Assembly: GCF_000208745.1 (NCBI RefSeq)
Contig: NC_030850.1
Location: forward strand, 15,786,443 to 15,850,442
Source of the DNA: Theobroma cacao
Taxonomy: Eukaryota; Streptophyta; Magnoliopsida; Malvales; Malvaceae
DNA: 64,000 nucleotides
Direction: 5' to 3'
In this document: one piece after another, positions 46,006 through 58,044 of the stretch
How positions within the stretch are numbered: position 1 is the stretch's first letter
Layout: each line of letters starts with the position of its first letter
Notes under the pieces: generated by a model
Seen by the model: only the letters and a program-made list of their open reading frames with translations
Told to the model about the DNA's origin: nothing
Databases searched by the model: none
Program-made: the position numbers and the translations under genes

Positions 46006-47586
46006 ATGGATGTGTCCTCTTATCTACCAGCAGTCGTTGCAGGCTTCTTGGGATTGCTAATATTGTACAATCTTACTGTAACACTTGCCCGAACCCTTGC
46101 GGCAATGGCAGATAAATATGGACCTGTCTTCACAATCCGAATTGGCATATACCGCACCCTTATCGTTTCCAATCATGAGGCAGTTAAGGAGTGTTTCACC
46201 ACTAACGACAAGATCTTAGCCAATCGCCCAAGATCGAATGCAGGAACATACCTTGCTTACGACCATGCAGGCTTTGGGTTTGCCCCTGATGGAGCATATT
46301 GGCGTCAGATGCGTAAGCTAGCCGTGCTTGAACTTCTGTCTGTCCATAGGCTAGCGACATTAACGCATGTTCGAGTATCAGAGGTGGATGCATTTATAAA
46401 AAATTTGTGCTTCTTTTGCAAGAAAAGCGAGCAGAGTCCAAATCAAAAGATCTCGATTAGTCAAAGGCTTGAAGTTCTGAACTTGAATATGATGCTAAGA
46501 ACAATTGCAGGGACGAGATATTTCTCAGATGCTGATGGTGAAAACGATAAGGAAGCACAACGTGCCATGAAGCTTATCAAAGAATTTTCGTACTTGCTAG
46601 GTGTTACTGCCCTCTCGGAAGTAGTTCCATTTTTAAAATGGATTGATTTCTGGGGCCATCAAGTCAAATCTATGAAGCGTATTTCGAAAGAGATGGACTC
46701 TCTTATTGAAAGTTGGGTTGATGAACATAAATTAAGGAGGTTTAAAATTGGAGCAAAAAACAATCAAGACTTCATCGACGTGCTGCTATCTGCAATAGAG
46801 GATGATTCCATGTTTGGCCATACACGAGAAACGATTATCAAGGCAACAGTAACGGTATGCTATTTTGACTCTTGAGTCTTCATATGTTCGCAAATCATAA
46901 ATTTCAATTTATTAATAACCATCCTGATCCTAGCTAATTTACCTTGTTAATTATATTAGGTTTTAATCTCAGCAGGTAGTGACTCGACATCCCTTACGTT
47001 GACGTGGATTTTGTCCAACTTGATGAACAATAGAAATGCCATGAAGCGTGCTCAAGAAGAGCTAGACCTCAAAATCGGTAGAGATAGATGGGTGGAGGAC
47101 TGTGATATTGAGAAATTAGTCTATCTCCAGGCCATTATTAAGGAAACATTTCGCCTGTATCCAGCAGCACCTCTATCAGTTCCCCATCAGGCAATGGAAT
47201 ATTGTCGTATTAGCGGCTACCACATTCCAAAGGGCACTCGTTTGTTTGTGAATGTATGGAAGTTGCAACGAGACCCACGAACTTGGTCGAATCCTGAGGA
47301 GTTTGAGCCCGAAAGATTTCTCACAAGCTATCAAAACGTGGATATTCTGGGCCAACATTTTGAGCTGATTCCTTTTGGTTCTGGTAGACGATCTTGCCCA
47401 GGGATGAGTTGGGCATTGCAAGTGATACGCTTGACAATTGCTCGCTTGCTTCAAGGATTTGATTTAGCAACACCCTTAAATGCTCCAGTGGATATGACTA
47501 AAGAGCCAGGAGGCACCATGTCCAAGGCAACTCCTCTTCAACTTGTCCTCACTCCTCGCCTTCCCGATCATCTTTATCAACTCTAG
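46006..47586 (+). CDS. Cytochrome P450, CYP82-like, two exons, hinge region missing
   Basis: P450s of the CYP82 group are ER-bound monooxygenases of specialised metabolism (alkaloids, terpenoids, phenolics, coumarins). Exon 1 is 46,006-46,854 (283 codons), a 105-bp GT-AG intron is 46,855-46,959, exon 2 is 46,960-47,586; total 491 residues with no stop. An N-terminal membrane anchor (VVAGFLGLLILYNL) is followed almost at once by RTLAAMADKYGPVF. The Pro-rich hinge and next 25-30 residues usual here are absent; family members are about 520. Other motifs are present: WRQMRKLAV helix C, oxygen-binding AGSDST right after the intron, KETFRLYP (ExxR), FEPERF, and the heme loop FGSGRRSCPG. Intron position is typical for CYP82. 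The substrate cannot be told. The hinge loss may impair folding, so gene or recent pseudogene is open. Confidence 0.9.
46855..46959 (+). other. P450 intron, phase 0
   Basis: GTATGC at the donor and ATATTAG at the acceptor. Removal joins KATVT to VLISAGSDST in frame. Length 105 bp. Confidence 0.9.
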
Positions 47587-47671
47587 GTGTAACGTAATAT
47601 CATCCAATAGTTAATATCAAGCCTCTTAGATATGCACTGCTAATATTATGATGCGACTGATGTAATATATG

Positions 47672-47677
47672 AATAAA
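47672..47677 (+). terminator. Polyadenylation signal of the P450 gene
   Basis: AATAAA, 86 bp after the stop codon, within an otherwise AT-rich 3' UTR. Confidence 0.55.
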
Positions 47678-48074
47678 GCAGGGTAGTGTTGCCCCTTTCC
47701 TTTCTTTGTTCTGTGGCTAGCCGGATTGTCAGAATAATATATGCAGGCTATTCTTTTTTTTTGGTACATAATATGCAGGCCACTTTGTAATCATGCATTA
47801 TGTATATATCTTGGCCTGTGCTCTGAATGCGAAAGAGTTATAGTAATGACATTTGCCTATGGTAAGGGTAACTAAGTGCCTGACTTCCCAGCTTCAGCAG
47901 CAGCTCTCTACTCTACTAGCCATATACCTTAGCCCAATGTTTTACAACAGAATTCTTGACTTGTCTTCGTTTTATTATTATTTCCTACCTTCTATATCTC
48001 TTTTGTTTGCCCTTGTAATCTCTTTAAGCACTTTGCAATATGCAATTGCAAATGCATTCTAAGAAATCATGACC
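47678..48074. other. 3' flank of the P450 gene
   Basis: No gene identified. The ORF 47,853-48,062 on + has no recognisable domain. This region links the gene to the Copia LTR that follows. Confidence 0.5.
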
Positions 48075-48677
48075 TGTGAGCATTCAAACTAATTCAATTT
48101 AAAGACTAAAAAACATATCAAGTACTTCAATACGAGGGTAATACAATAAATTTACTTTCATTATAAACATAGAATTCAAAAAAAAGTAGTCCATTACTAT
48201 GGAAGGAATAACTGAAAAACTTTATGTATAAATGATTTATATTAATTCAAGATCTAATATAGTAGGAATTTAGAACGTAGAGCGTATCTTATTTATGATC
48301 CATGATCCATAGTTTACTAACGGAAATAACACTGACCAGATTAACTGGTGGTATTCAGTGCACTAGGATCTTCCTCTCTTTTTCTTTATGACTCTCTAAT
48401 GGGTGAGATCTTTGTGTCATTGTTCACAAGAGAGGGGACCTAACCTTACTTTTATATAGTGAATCACTACTCTCACCCATCATAGGATTTAAGGTTTCTC
48501 ATATAGGCCTACACTTTTAAACCCACTTATAACATTAAACTCTAGACCACTTTATTAGATCATAATAGGGACTATAAAATTGTCCCCTTATCAAGATCAA
48601 ATCATCTTAGCCTATTTGATAAAATACAAAAATAAATAATGTAAGTCCACACAAGGATTTAACTAGAAAATCTAACA
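48075..48677 (-). repeat. 3' LTR of the truncated Copia element
   Basis: Sense start TGTTAGATTTTCTAG at 48,677, preceded by the polypurine tract AAGTGAGAGAT (48,678-48,688). The other end is placed at TGTGAGC (48,075) but is uncertain because no partner LTR exists in the window. Confidence 0.55.
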
Positions 48678-48688
48678 ATCTCTCACTT

Positions 48689-49924
48689 GGACTACATTAT
48701 TTAAATTTAAATTTTAAAAACAAATTTCTTGAAATTGACATAAGCTAAGACAACCAAAAACTTTATAGGCCCAATTTTGAAAACAAATTGATCTTGAGAC
48801 TACTCCAAGAACCGTTCTATTCAACAAAATTTTGTGATATAGAAAAATAGCAACAACTACGTCTACAAAGATATAACACTAACTATAATCACATATACCA
48901 CTCAATCTTATCGATACTAACTCAATATGGTAGTGTAGCAATGATTAACAACACTTCCTTAATGATCTATATTCATGTGTTGTATTCTTTTGTTAGTCAC
49001 TTTATTCTCTGCTTTATGTAGCCAATGCTTGCAAGAGAAATACTTGATTTATTCAGTAAACCTGTATGTCTGCCTTAAATATCTCAAGATATACTTTATG
49101 TGTCAAAGACATACTCTTAAGGCCGTAAATTTAGGCCCCAACCTATGCTTAAGACTAACACATGTCTTAAGTTTGCATATATGTAAATATGTATATACAT
49201 ACATAAAATCTTTACGACTAAAAGCCTGTTTGGCCTGGCTTTTTTCTAACTTAAAAGTTATTATGAAGCTCTTATGAAAAATAATAACTTTTAAAATTAA
49301 GTTAAAGTTGTTTGGTGAATTTCTTTTTATAAGTTTTTTTTATAAGTTATAATTTTTGTTAAAATTATCATAGAAGGTATTTTTTTTGAGAAGGTAATAT
49401 TGTAATTATTTTTAATAAATGAGGATATTTTTGGAATAAAAATTCTCTTATATTTTTAAAAGAAGAGAAGAAAAAGCTCCTCATTGGAGCTTTTTTTTAA
49501 GCTCTTTTTTAAAAAATTTTGTTCTTAAAAAAAAAGATACTTTTTTTTTAAGAACTTCTCAAAAAATCATGTTTGGCTTGGCTTTTACTTTTAAGAGGTA
49601 GATAAGCTGAAAAAAAGCTAGGCCAAACATGCACTAAATATTATTAAATAATCATTGTTCATAATAAATCCATACATATCATCAATGATGTATTCCAAAC
49701 AATTGTGCACAAAGTACAAAACAATGTCAAATCCTCCCACTAACCAAGTTCATTAATAAACTCCTTAATGCTCATGTCAAAATATGTTTTTTGATATTGA
49801 CAGGGCACTGTCACTTGGTCAAACGATCAACTATCATATCATCAATATAAATATACTTTACTAAAATGTCATCCTTTTTCTATAAATTTTTTAGTTATCA
49901 AATATTTTATCTCTATATGCTTAG
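48689..49924 (-). other. 3' internal part of the truncated Copia element, with a MITE
   Basis: Decayed coding remnants only. Near 49,840 a sense reading DILVYIDDMIVDRLTK gives the tail of a Copia-like pol. The ORF 48,975-49,277 on + is considered chance. The MITE is listed separately. Confidence 0.45.
49221..49633. mobile_element. Harbinger/hAT-like MITE, 413 bp
   Basis: Left end AAAGCCTGTTTGGCCTGGC, right end (inverted) TGCATGTTTGGCCTAGC, sharing TGTTTGGCC and a following T-run. CTA stands on both sides (49,218-49,220 and 49,634-49,636). The interior is rich in inverted AAGCTT/GAGCTTTT words and could fold back. No ORF. Confidence 0.7.
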
Positions 49925-50498
49925 TGTCACAAACTATGCTCAATCGCTTAAGTATGCGATAGTTTCTACATCACTTGAGTGGACGCTTCCACACAAGCCA
50001 ATTAATAACTCATTTATATCTGATAAAACATCAACAATAGCAACAAATTAGACTAAGGCAATGCACATCAAAATAATAAGGCATACCAAATGCCATATAT
50101 GCAACCATTGAAGCCACATAAAGGAAAATGTTTATTAATATGAAAATGAATACAAAGCGACCAAGACACGCCATCATCAAGCTATAAGAGCAGCCTAGAT
50201 GATTCGCTATAAAAATATATTTACCAATGAGGAAGCCTAACAATCCACCGATTGCTCACCCCTATAAAAAGTTTATGATATTTTAGAAGTATTTCACCAA
50301 TAGCCATTACAATGCTTGAGATGGGGACGCCTTTTTCCTAAAGAGTTTTCCCCTTAAAGACTTAACAAGAATTTCTATAAATGTCACCAAGTGCCATTAC
50401 AATGTTTGAAAGGGGTCATCTCCCTTGGAAGTACAAAAGACTTAAACTCCTAGGGAATTCTACCTTGTCATGGCCCTATACAAGGTTGGCTTATGACA
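49925..50498 (-). repeat. 3' LTR of the Reina-like element (574 bp)
   Basis: On the + strand it runs TGTCACAAACTATGC to GGCTTATGACA. The polypurine tract AAGGGAGGA follows at 50,499-50,507. Its partner is 54,863-55,436. Confidence 0.88.
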
Positions 50499-50519
50499 TC
50501 CTCCCTTACTCAATCTGTA

Positions 50520-52000
50520 GATGTCCTCGTTGATTGGTTGTCTTGGAATTTTTTAATCTTTTGCTTGAAGGTGCGAAGATTGACTTCTTTTTCATAGGTG
50601 ATTTCATTTAGCCCCAAACCTTCCCATCTCCGTAAGTACTCTTATGCTGGTCGTCGGTTTATTATCGTCATCTTCCTTGCCAAAATCTCCTTTACTCTAC
50701 GTTATGATGGTGGCTTAGTGCCAATGGCGATTCTAGTGGCTTGAGTTTTACTTGCATCTGTTGGATCTACATGGAACGGCTTGAAGTTGTTGATGTGAAA
50801 CATAACGTATAATTTTATCCACTTGGGTGGATCAATCTTGTAGGAAGTCTTCCCACCTTTGCCATAATCAGTACTAGCCTTTCATACTTTCGCATTAGTC
50901 TTTATTTCTTTTCCTTAAGAATTGAAGTTGTTCGAGTGCCAACTTCACTAGCATTAGGTCTCCCATCTTAAAGTGTTGCTCCTTTCAACCTTTATTTGCC
51001 CACTTTTTCATGCTAGAGGCTTTCTCTAAATAGGCTTTGACGATTTCAGTGTTTTGTCTCCACTCGTTAGCAAAGTTAAACGCTCATGACTCTTCTCGCT
51101 ATATGATTCTACTGAGGTAAGGGAAAGTCTGAGTTGCTATTTAGTGATGACTTTGAAAGAGGTTTTATTAGTGGCTGAGCTTTTTTGTGGATTGAAACAT
51201 AGTTGAGCCATATTTAGCAGGTTGGGCTAATTCTTCTAGTTCGCTTGTACAAAGTGTCATAAATATTCTTTTAGCAACCCATTGAAGCGTTGTCTGGCCA
51301 TCTGTTTTCTGTTGATAACTAAAAGAGATGTTGAGGTCTGACCCCAATAGCTTGAAAAACTCATTCTAGAAGAAAGCGGTAAACCTTAGATCCTTATCAC
51401 TAATAATGTTCTTAGTAACACCTTAATATTTTACCACATGAAATAGAGTGAGCCATTTCTTCTATGGAACCAAACTTCTGCATCGGGATAAACATCGTGT
51501 ACTTTGAGAAATGGTACACCACTACCAAGATGACTGTCATATCTCTTACTTGGGAAGTCTTACTATGAAGTCCAGAGAAATACTTTTCCACGATTTGGTT
51601 GGTACTGGTAAAGGTTCAAGCATTCTTGTCAATCTTTGTCTGTCTACTTTGTCTTGTTGGCAAATGAGGCATGTCTTGGTATAATCCTTCGCATCCTAGC
51701 CCATATAAAACTAATAGTAACCTTGTTTCAATAGTGCAATGGTCCACTACCAGCTAAGATATCCTACCCAAGGGGTGTCATAACATTCCTGTATCAATTT
51801 CTACCTCAACTTTCTTGCTCTTGGAACAAATATGCATGGTCATTAGGAGTCCATTTTTCACCCAAAAGCATTTTGACTTTTCATTCTCCACCAACTTCAA
51901 AATGGCGATTGCTTAGGGATCTTAATGCAAGTTTTCTTCAATAAGATTATGGATATCTATGGTTATTTTGCTGGCTATCATTAGTGCAATCAGCTTAAGA
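50520..52000 (-). pseudogene. Reina-like integrase and chromodomain
   Basis: The chromodomain at about 50,720-50,530 reads EILARKMTIINRRPA, then EYLRRWEGLGLNEITYEKE and VNLRTFKQKIKKFQ, with an internal stop; this fold binds modified histone tails and targets integration. Upstream, the integrase core and zinc region lie between about 50,800 and 52,000 but are so broken by stops and shifts that I cannot mark the catalytic residues. Confidence 0.7.
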
Positions 52001-53250
52001 GTTATGAATTTGCCCTTCTTGCTAAGGATGTCTACCACAAGATTCGTCTTTCTGACTTTGTGCTCGAAAGAGAAATCAAACTCAACCAAGAACTCTTACC
52101 ATCTTACCTGCTTAGCTATAAGTTGTTATTAGGTGAGGAAGTGACTTACGATAGTGTTGTTGGTCTTAACTATGAATTGTGATCCTAGCAAGTAGTGTCG
52201 TCAGGCTCGTAAATAGTGAATCACTACTCGTAGTTCTTTCTCTTATGCCATGTATCTTCTCTTAGCTTAATTCAACTTACGACTTTTAAATGCAACTGTA
52301 TGTCCTTCTTATAACAACACTCCTCCAAGGGCAAAGTTTGGTGCATCTGTCTATACCTCAAAGGGCTTTTTAGTATCAGGGAGTGCTAAAACAAGGTTTG
52401 TCATCATCACATCTTTTAGGCATTCGAAAACTACTTGGAACTGTCGAGTCTAACTCCATTTTTGCCCTTTTTCCAGCATTTCTGTGAGTACTACAATCCT
52501 TTTTGAATATCCTTCCACAAATTTTCAATAATAATTGGCTAGCCTTATGAATGAATGAAGCTTAGTTGTATTCTTAAGGGTGGCCCATTCTTTGATAGCC
52601 TTTACCTTTTGCATATCCATCCGGATATGCCCTTGTTCGATTATGTGGTTAAGAAACTAAATTCAAGTTTGCACGAATACATATTTCCCTTTTTTCACAT
52701 ACAACTAGTTGTCATGTAACCTTTGCAAGACTTGCCGTAAGTGCCTTTGATGCTTCTCCAAGGTTGAATTGTACACCACGATATCATTCAAGTAGATCAC
52801 CACGAACTTGTCCAGATAACCATTGGAAGACCTGATTCATCAATGTACAAAAGGTGGCAAGAGCATTGGTTAGTCTTAAAGGCATAACAAGAAATTCGAA
52901 TGCACCATATCGTGTCACGCAAGTGGCTTTCGGTTCATCTCCCTTGACAACTCTTATTTAATGGTAACCTCATTTGAAATCTAATTTGGAGAAGTAGTTT
53001 GCATGACTCAACTAGTCCAAAAGATGTTGTAAGGGGAATTGGATATTTATTCTTGACTGTGACTTTGTTTAGCGTGTGGTAATCCACACTCAACCGTAAA
53101 CTCCCATCTTGCTTTTTTTGAAAAAGTACTAGGGCCCCAAATGGTGTCTTAGATGGTTGGATGAATTTGGCTTGAATCAGTTTGTTTAAACTAACTCTAG
53201 AGGAGCCATCTTGTATGCCTTTTTTGCAAGCGGCTTGATGCTTAAGAGTA
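52001..53250 (-). pseudogene. Reina-like reverse transcriptase and RNase H
   Basis: Sense pieces from about 53,170: [51 protein letters not shown] near 52,860, and RNase H remnants near 52,300-52,100. The metal-binding box is not readable because of a frame break near 52,800. The Gypsy origin is clear from GAFEFLVMP. Confidence 0.75.
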
Positions 53251-54848
53251 ATTCTATCTCATGATCAATAGCTTGGCAAGGTGGTAAGAGCTTAGGTAGT
53301 TGTTCTGGCATCATATCTTGAAATTTTTCTAAAACTAGCTTCACTCCCTCTAGTGTTAGATTTGTACTATCTTCATTTTTATAGATGGGCATGGTCACAT
53401 AGGAAGACACTTCTTTCTTGATCCTTTTCTTGAACTGAATAGTTAATATAATCTCATTCCCACTCTTATTCCCACTTTTGGGTAGAATTGTAGTTGATAT
53501 CACGCATGGTTGTTCCTTGAAAAACATTAAACAACTCGCAGTAGGAAAAAGGATGGCCTGTGCTTTCAGCATAAAATCCAAGCCTAAGACAAAATCAAAG
53601 TCATATATAGTGGCTATAATGGCTATAGTCATGTTCACCTTCCCCTCCCAAGAATCAATCTTAAGCTTTTGGTCTTTGGAGTTCCCTATAATAGCTGATG
53701 CTGGTGAGTTGACTACTTTCATCTACCTAAAGTCTTTCTCAACTTTGGGATCGCATCTCTTTGCCTCTCTCGTGGTGATGAAGGTGTCTAAGGCCCCCAT
53801 GTCGAGCATGGTTTTGGTTCTTTTCTCATTTAACAACACCCCTATATATATTAAACCTGGTTGGGGCTCATTCTTCATCTCTTCTAATTGGGGTTCCTTG
53901 ACTTGTTTGTTCTCAGTTGGGGTGAGTCTCTAGTAAGTAGTTTTCTACCACCTCCCCCATTAGAGGGTCTGCTAACTCTCAAAATTTCATCTCACTGTTT
54001 GAACTAGAGTTGCTGGTCTTGGATGGAAGGTCATTCCTTTTGTTCGAATTTTCATTATAATCAGTAAGGCGCTTGGTAGTTGTCATCGTTGAAGTCACAT
54101 CTTGTACCTTATATCGTTGTAACTTTGTCTTCGCGCATGGTTTTAGACCCTCGAGGAAATAAAATAGTCTATAATTTTCAATCAATCTTATCCCTGATAT
54201 CTAGCATTAGAGTAGAGAAGTTCCTCACAAACTCCTGCATTGATCTTGTTTGTGATAACTTTTGCGACTTTTGTTGTGCCATATACTCAACATTCTCAAG
54301 GAAAAACTAGTTCTTCAGTTTTTGCTTGAGGTCCGCCCAAGTGTTGATGCAGCACTTACCATTAATGAATTTGAAACTCCACTATAACTTTACATCCCCA
54401 ACAAGATAAACTGAAGCCATCGCCACTTTGTCCCCTTTCAACTCTGTGCACACAGCTCAAAAATACTACTCCATATTAAAAAGGAAGTTCTCTAACTCTT
54501 TAACATCTTTGGCCCCTCGTATCTCTTGGGCTTTGGCATTTTGGCCATTTTACCTCGATCGCCTAAGTTTGCACTGGTATTACCTGTAGCAATAAACAAA
54601 AGATTTAACTGAGCTTTCAATTCTCGCTTTGAAGAGTGCTCAACTTATCCCTGGTCTCATCACTCAGGGCACTAATCATCTCGAATAGTTATTGCTAGAC
54701 TATCTCAATTTGATCATTCGCTCACGTAGGACTATTTGAACTTATACTGTGGCCACCGTAACTTTTAGCTCATCAATCTTTAAATGGTTCTCTAGTGAAC
54801 TCCGCATGGTCACCATGTTTACTCTTTAGCTTAGCACGTCTCGCCTTT
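53251..54848 (-). pseudogene. Reina-like gag and aspartic protease
   Basis: Gag remnants: WADLKQKLKN and YMAQQKSQKLSQT with MQEFVRNFSTLMLDIRD near 54,220; LFYFLEGLKPCAKTKLQRY at about 54,160, the usual end of the gag core. Protease: MLDMGALDTFI near 53,790, where D-T-G is changed to D-M-G, and FVLGLDFMLK near 53,590. The linker to RT reads LTLEGVKLVLEKFQDMMPEQ. Stops and shifts are frequent. Confidence 0.75.
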
Positions 54849-54860
54849 GCTTTGATACCA
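54849..54860 (-). promoter_or_regulatory. Primer-binding site of the Reina-like element
   Basis: TGGTATCAAAGC in sense, 2 bp from the LTR edge at 54,863; initiator Met-tRNA type. Confidence 0.85.
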
Positions 54861-54862
54861 AC

Positions 54863-55436
54863 TGTCACAAACTATACTCCTTCGCTTATGTAATAGTCCA
54901 TGGGACGCTTAAGTGGACGCTTCCATGTAAGCTAGCCAATAACTTGTTCATATCTAATCAAACATCAACAATAGCAATAAATTGGACTAAGGCAATGCAC
55001 AGAGAAATTATATGGTATACCGAATGTCGTATACGCAACCACTAAAGCCACATAAAGAAAAATATTTTATTAATATGAAAATGAGTACAAAGGGATCAAG
55101 ACATGCCATCGTTATGCCATAAGGGTAATCCTAGATGATTCACTGCAAACATCCCTTTACCAGTGAGGCAACCCAATAATTCACAGACTGCTCACCTCCT
55201 AAAAAGAGTTTATGTGATTTTACAAGTATTTCACCAATACCTATTACAATGCTTGAGATGGGGACATCCCTTTCTTAAAGAGTCTTCCCTCTAAAAACTT
55301 AACTAGAATTTCAACAAATGTCACCAAATGTCATTACAATGTTTGAAAAGGGGACATCTCCCTTAGAAGTAAAAAAGACTTGAACTCTGAGGGAATTCTA
55401 CCATGTCATGGCCCTATACAAAGTTGGCTCATGACA
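54863..55436 (-). repeat. 5' LTR of the Reina-like element (574 bp)
   Basis: On the + strand it runs TGTCACAAACTATAC to GGCTCATGACA. Same length as its partner despite clear divergence. Confidence 0.88.
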
Positions 55437-55441
55437 CTTAG

Positions 55442-57852
55442 CCCTTATGATACTTTTATTATTATTAGTCAACCAAACCTATGCAGTGTTATCACAATAT
55501 AATTGTATGGGTCTAGTAATAGAGTTAACCACCAAGAATTCTTTAATGAGACTTCTTAACTAGAAAGCTTGTGTAGCTACTCCATAGCATGATACAAATT
55601 TTTCTTACACAATGAATGAGGTCATAAGGGTTTTCTTTATACTTTTCTAAGATTGTACACCACCTACCAACATAAAAATATATAATCCTTAGTCTTATTC
55701 CTATTATCTAAATAGTTGGCTAAGTTAGAATTTGTATGACTCTCAAACTTAAGGTCTTCAACCTTTTGATAAACTAACATATAATCCTTAGCCTTGTTCA
55801 AGTATCTCATCGCATTCTTTGCTGAATCCTAATGATCTATATTGGGATTAGATAAATATCTTCCCAAAAGACCCATTGCATAAGCAATGTCAAGCTTCAT
55901 GCATAGTTGAGCATACATTAAGTTCCTTATTGGACTAGCATATGACATTGCTTTCATACATTCTTTCTCAACATCATTTTAGGATATTATGCCATGTTCA
56001 ATTTATCACATTTGGCAATTGATATATCTCCACTTTTTCAATCAAGCATATAAATTATATTCAAAACTAGATTAACATATGTTGTTGAGAAAGTCTCAAC
56101 AAGTGATGAGATATATCTTTATGAATTTCAATCTTAAGGACATAAGATGCTTTCCTAAGATCTTTCATGTCAAATTCCTTAAACACAACTACAAAGCAAG
56201 ATATCAATAACATACAAAATAAGAAAGATAAACTTGCTCCCATTGATCTTGAGATCTATGTATTAGTCTACCTTATTCTCAACAAAATCAAAAGAGGTTA
56301 TTTGTTCATCAAATTTAAGATATCACTAGTGAGAAACTTGCTTAAACCCATACATAGACTTTTAGGTTTGCATGGAAGATGATCTTTATCACTTTCTTTA
56401 AATTCTTTAGGTTGCAACATGTAGACTTTTTCAATAAGACTCTTAATTAGAAAGGCAATCATAATATTTATTTGGTGTAGTTGTAAATAGTAATGAGCGA
56501 TTAATGTCATAAATACTTTAAACAATATCCTAATAAGATACAACAACAAGGTTTAATTTTAATTAAAATCTTTGGCAAGCAGCTTGACTTTAAACCTCTC
56601 AATTTTTCTTTTAGAATCTTTCTTGACCATATATACTTATTTACAACTAATGAGTTTGCAAGCATTATTTAGCTTAACAAGCTCTTATAAACCAGTGTAT
56701 AACATAGATTTGTATCTTATTTCTCATTGCATCTCACCACAGATCTAATTTAGGACTAAAAATGACTTTTAGAAAAGTTATTAGATAAACTATATGGCTA
56801 TAGAATTCATAGATGTTTGAGGAAAGAGCAAACTTCCTTACCTTTGTGGATCTTCTTTATGGCAATTGTTAAACAACATTCTAATGTCGAGGGACCACAT
56901 CAAGAACTAGTTAAACTTATTCTTGTTCCTCAACTGGTGTATGTGCCATATTATCCTTTTATATAAGTATTGGAATACTTAAGTATCCATATGCTCTCTT
57001 CCATCCTTATCATGAGAGCAGCTACTATTAGCCATATGTAACTCTAAAAAATTATTTGCTTTTTACCTTAACAATTTTACCTTTTCTCTTGAGCAATAAA
57101 ATTTATAATCCTAAGATTGATCTGAGTTCCCAATAAAATAGCAATAAGTGAAACGATAAGCACCTTTTTGAAGGACATCCCTAAACACATAAATGATTAA
57201 AACTAGGTTTCCATCAAGTCCAAAACTTAAAAGGTATTTTAGGTATAGATTTGGAAAGGATTCTATTCAAGATATGCAAATTTATTTTGACTGCTTCTCC
57301 CTACAAAATCATGATAAATAGCCCCACTAATCATACACCTTATTATATCTTTAAGGGTATGATTCTACATTTTAGCCCCACCATTTTGTTCAAGACTACT
57401 AGACATAATGTATTAGGACACTATTCCACAAATTTCTATGTATTTGGAAAACTTACCTTTTGTTGCCTATTTGTGTCATGTCTATCATAATGCTCACCAC
57501 CCCAATCTAACTTGACAGTTTTAATGATTTTTCTCAATTATTTCTTAACTTTAGTCTTAAAAACCTTAAATTTATCAAGAGTTTTAGAATTTTCTTTAAT
57601 TAAAAACATTATAATCATAAGGAGAAAAATCATTAATAAATACCATAAATATCAATGATTGTAGATACTAGGGATACATGGTTCATTTATGTCAGTGTAG
57701 GTGAGTTCTAATAAATCAAAACTTTCTATTTGATCTCTTTCATTTATCTTGGTCATCTTATCTTTATAACAATTAGTACATGTTTCTAGGTCATCAAAAA
57801 TAAGAGCAAGCAGGATGTTATTCTTTATCAACCTTTTTACCCTTTCTTTAGA
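55442..57852 (-). pseudogene. Copia RNase H, RT and integrase remnants
   Basis: Sense pieces: LRSLIKEFLVVNSITRPIQL and YCDNTA (RNase H, 55,590-55,480); LIEKVYMLQPKEFKESDKDH near 56,430 (RT, the ENVYM-type motif); and at the right end LIFDDLETCTNCYKDKMTK near 57,800 (zinc region before integrase). Stops are everywhere. The break at 57,852 falls just upstream of the zinc region, so gag, protease and 5' LTR are missing. Confidence 0.75.
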
Positions 57853-58044
57853 GATGTTGTTGATTCCATGTGTTTTTTATGATAACAAAACATTCTTTAT
57901 TCACTGATGTCTAACTTCACTACTTAAGTGTGCAGGATAAAGTTTAAATTCCCCTAATAAATTTGATGATTATAGGCAAGTCAAGAAGCTTGCTAACTTA
58001 GAAGAAGAGTTAATTAATTAAAGATGCAAAGAAGAAAAGACTTA

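Larger units (their letters stand above)
49925..55436 (-). mobile_element. Reina-like Ty3/Gypsy chromovirus, 5.5 kb
   Basis: Two LTRs of 574 bp each, perfect target duplication CTTAG at 49,920-49,924 and 55,437-55,441, primer site and polypurine tract in place. In sense order: gag, protease, RT, RNase H, integrase, chromodomain. Compact size, short LTRs and a C-terminal chromodomain fit the Reina clade. The LTR pair differs at many positions by eye and all frames are broken, so it is older than the 11-kb Gypsy element. Confidence 0.88.
48075..57852 (-). mobile_element. 5'-truncated Ty1/Copia element with nested guests
   Basis: A - strand Copia element: LTR at the left, then pol pieces read right to left as integrase zinc region (57,840-57,700), integrase, RT (about 56,550-56,100) and RNase H (about 55,800-55,442). 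It is interrupted by a MITE (49,221-49,633) and a Gypsy element (49,925-55,436). The gag and 5' LTR are missing; the element stops at 57,852 where another LTR begins. Every frame is broken. Confidence 0.75.

Noticed and set aside
46202..47454. - strand ORFs across the P450
   Set aside because: Antisense shadows of the P450 exons.
47853..48062. ORF after the P450
   Set aside because: No domain, starts in the 3' flank; hydrophobic residues come from T-rich DNA.
53478..53933. 151-codon + strand ORF
   Set aside because: Antisense shadow of the Reina-like protease/linker, which has clear motifs on the - strand.
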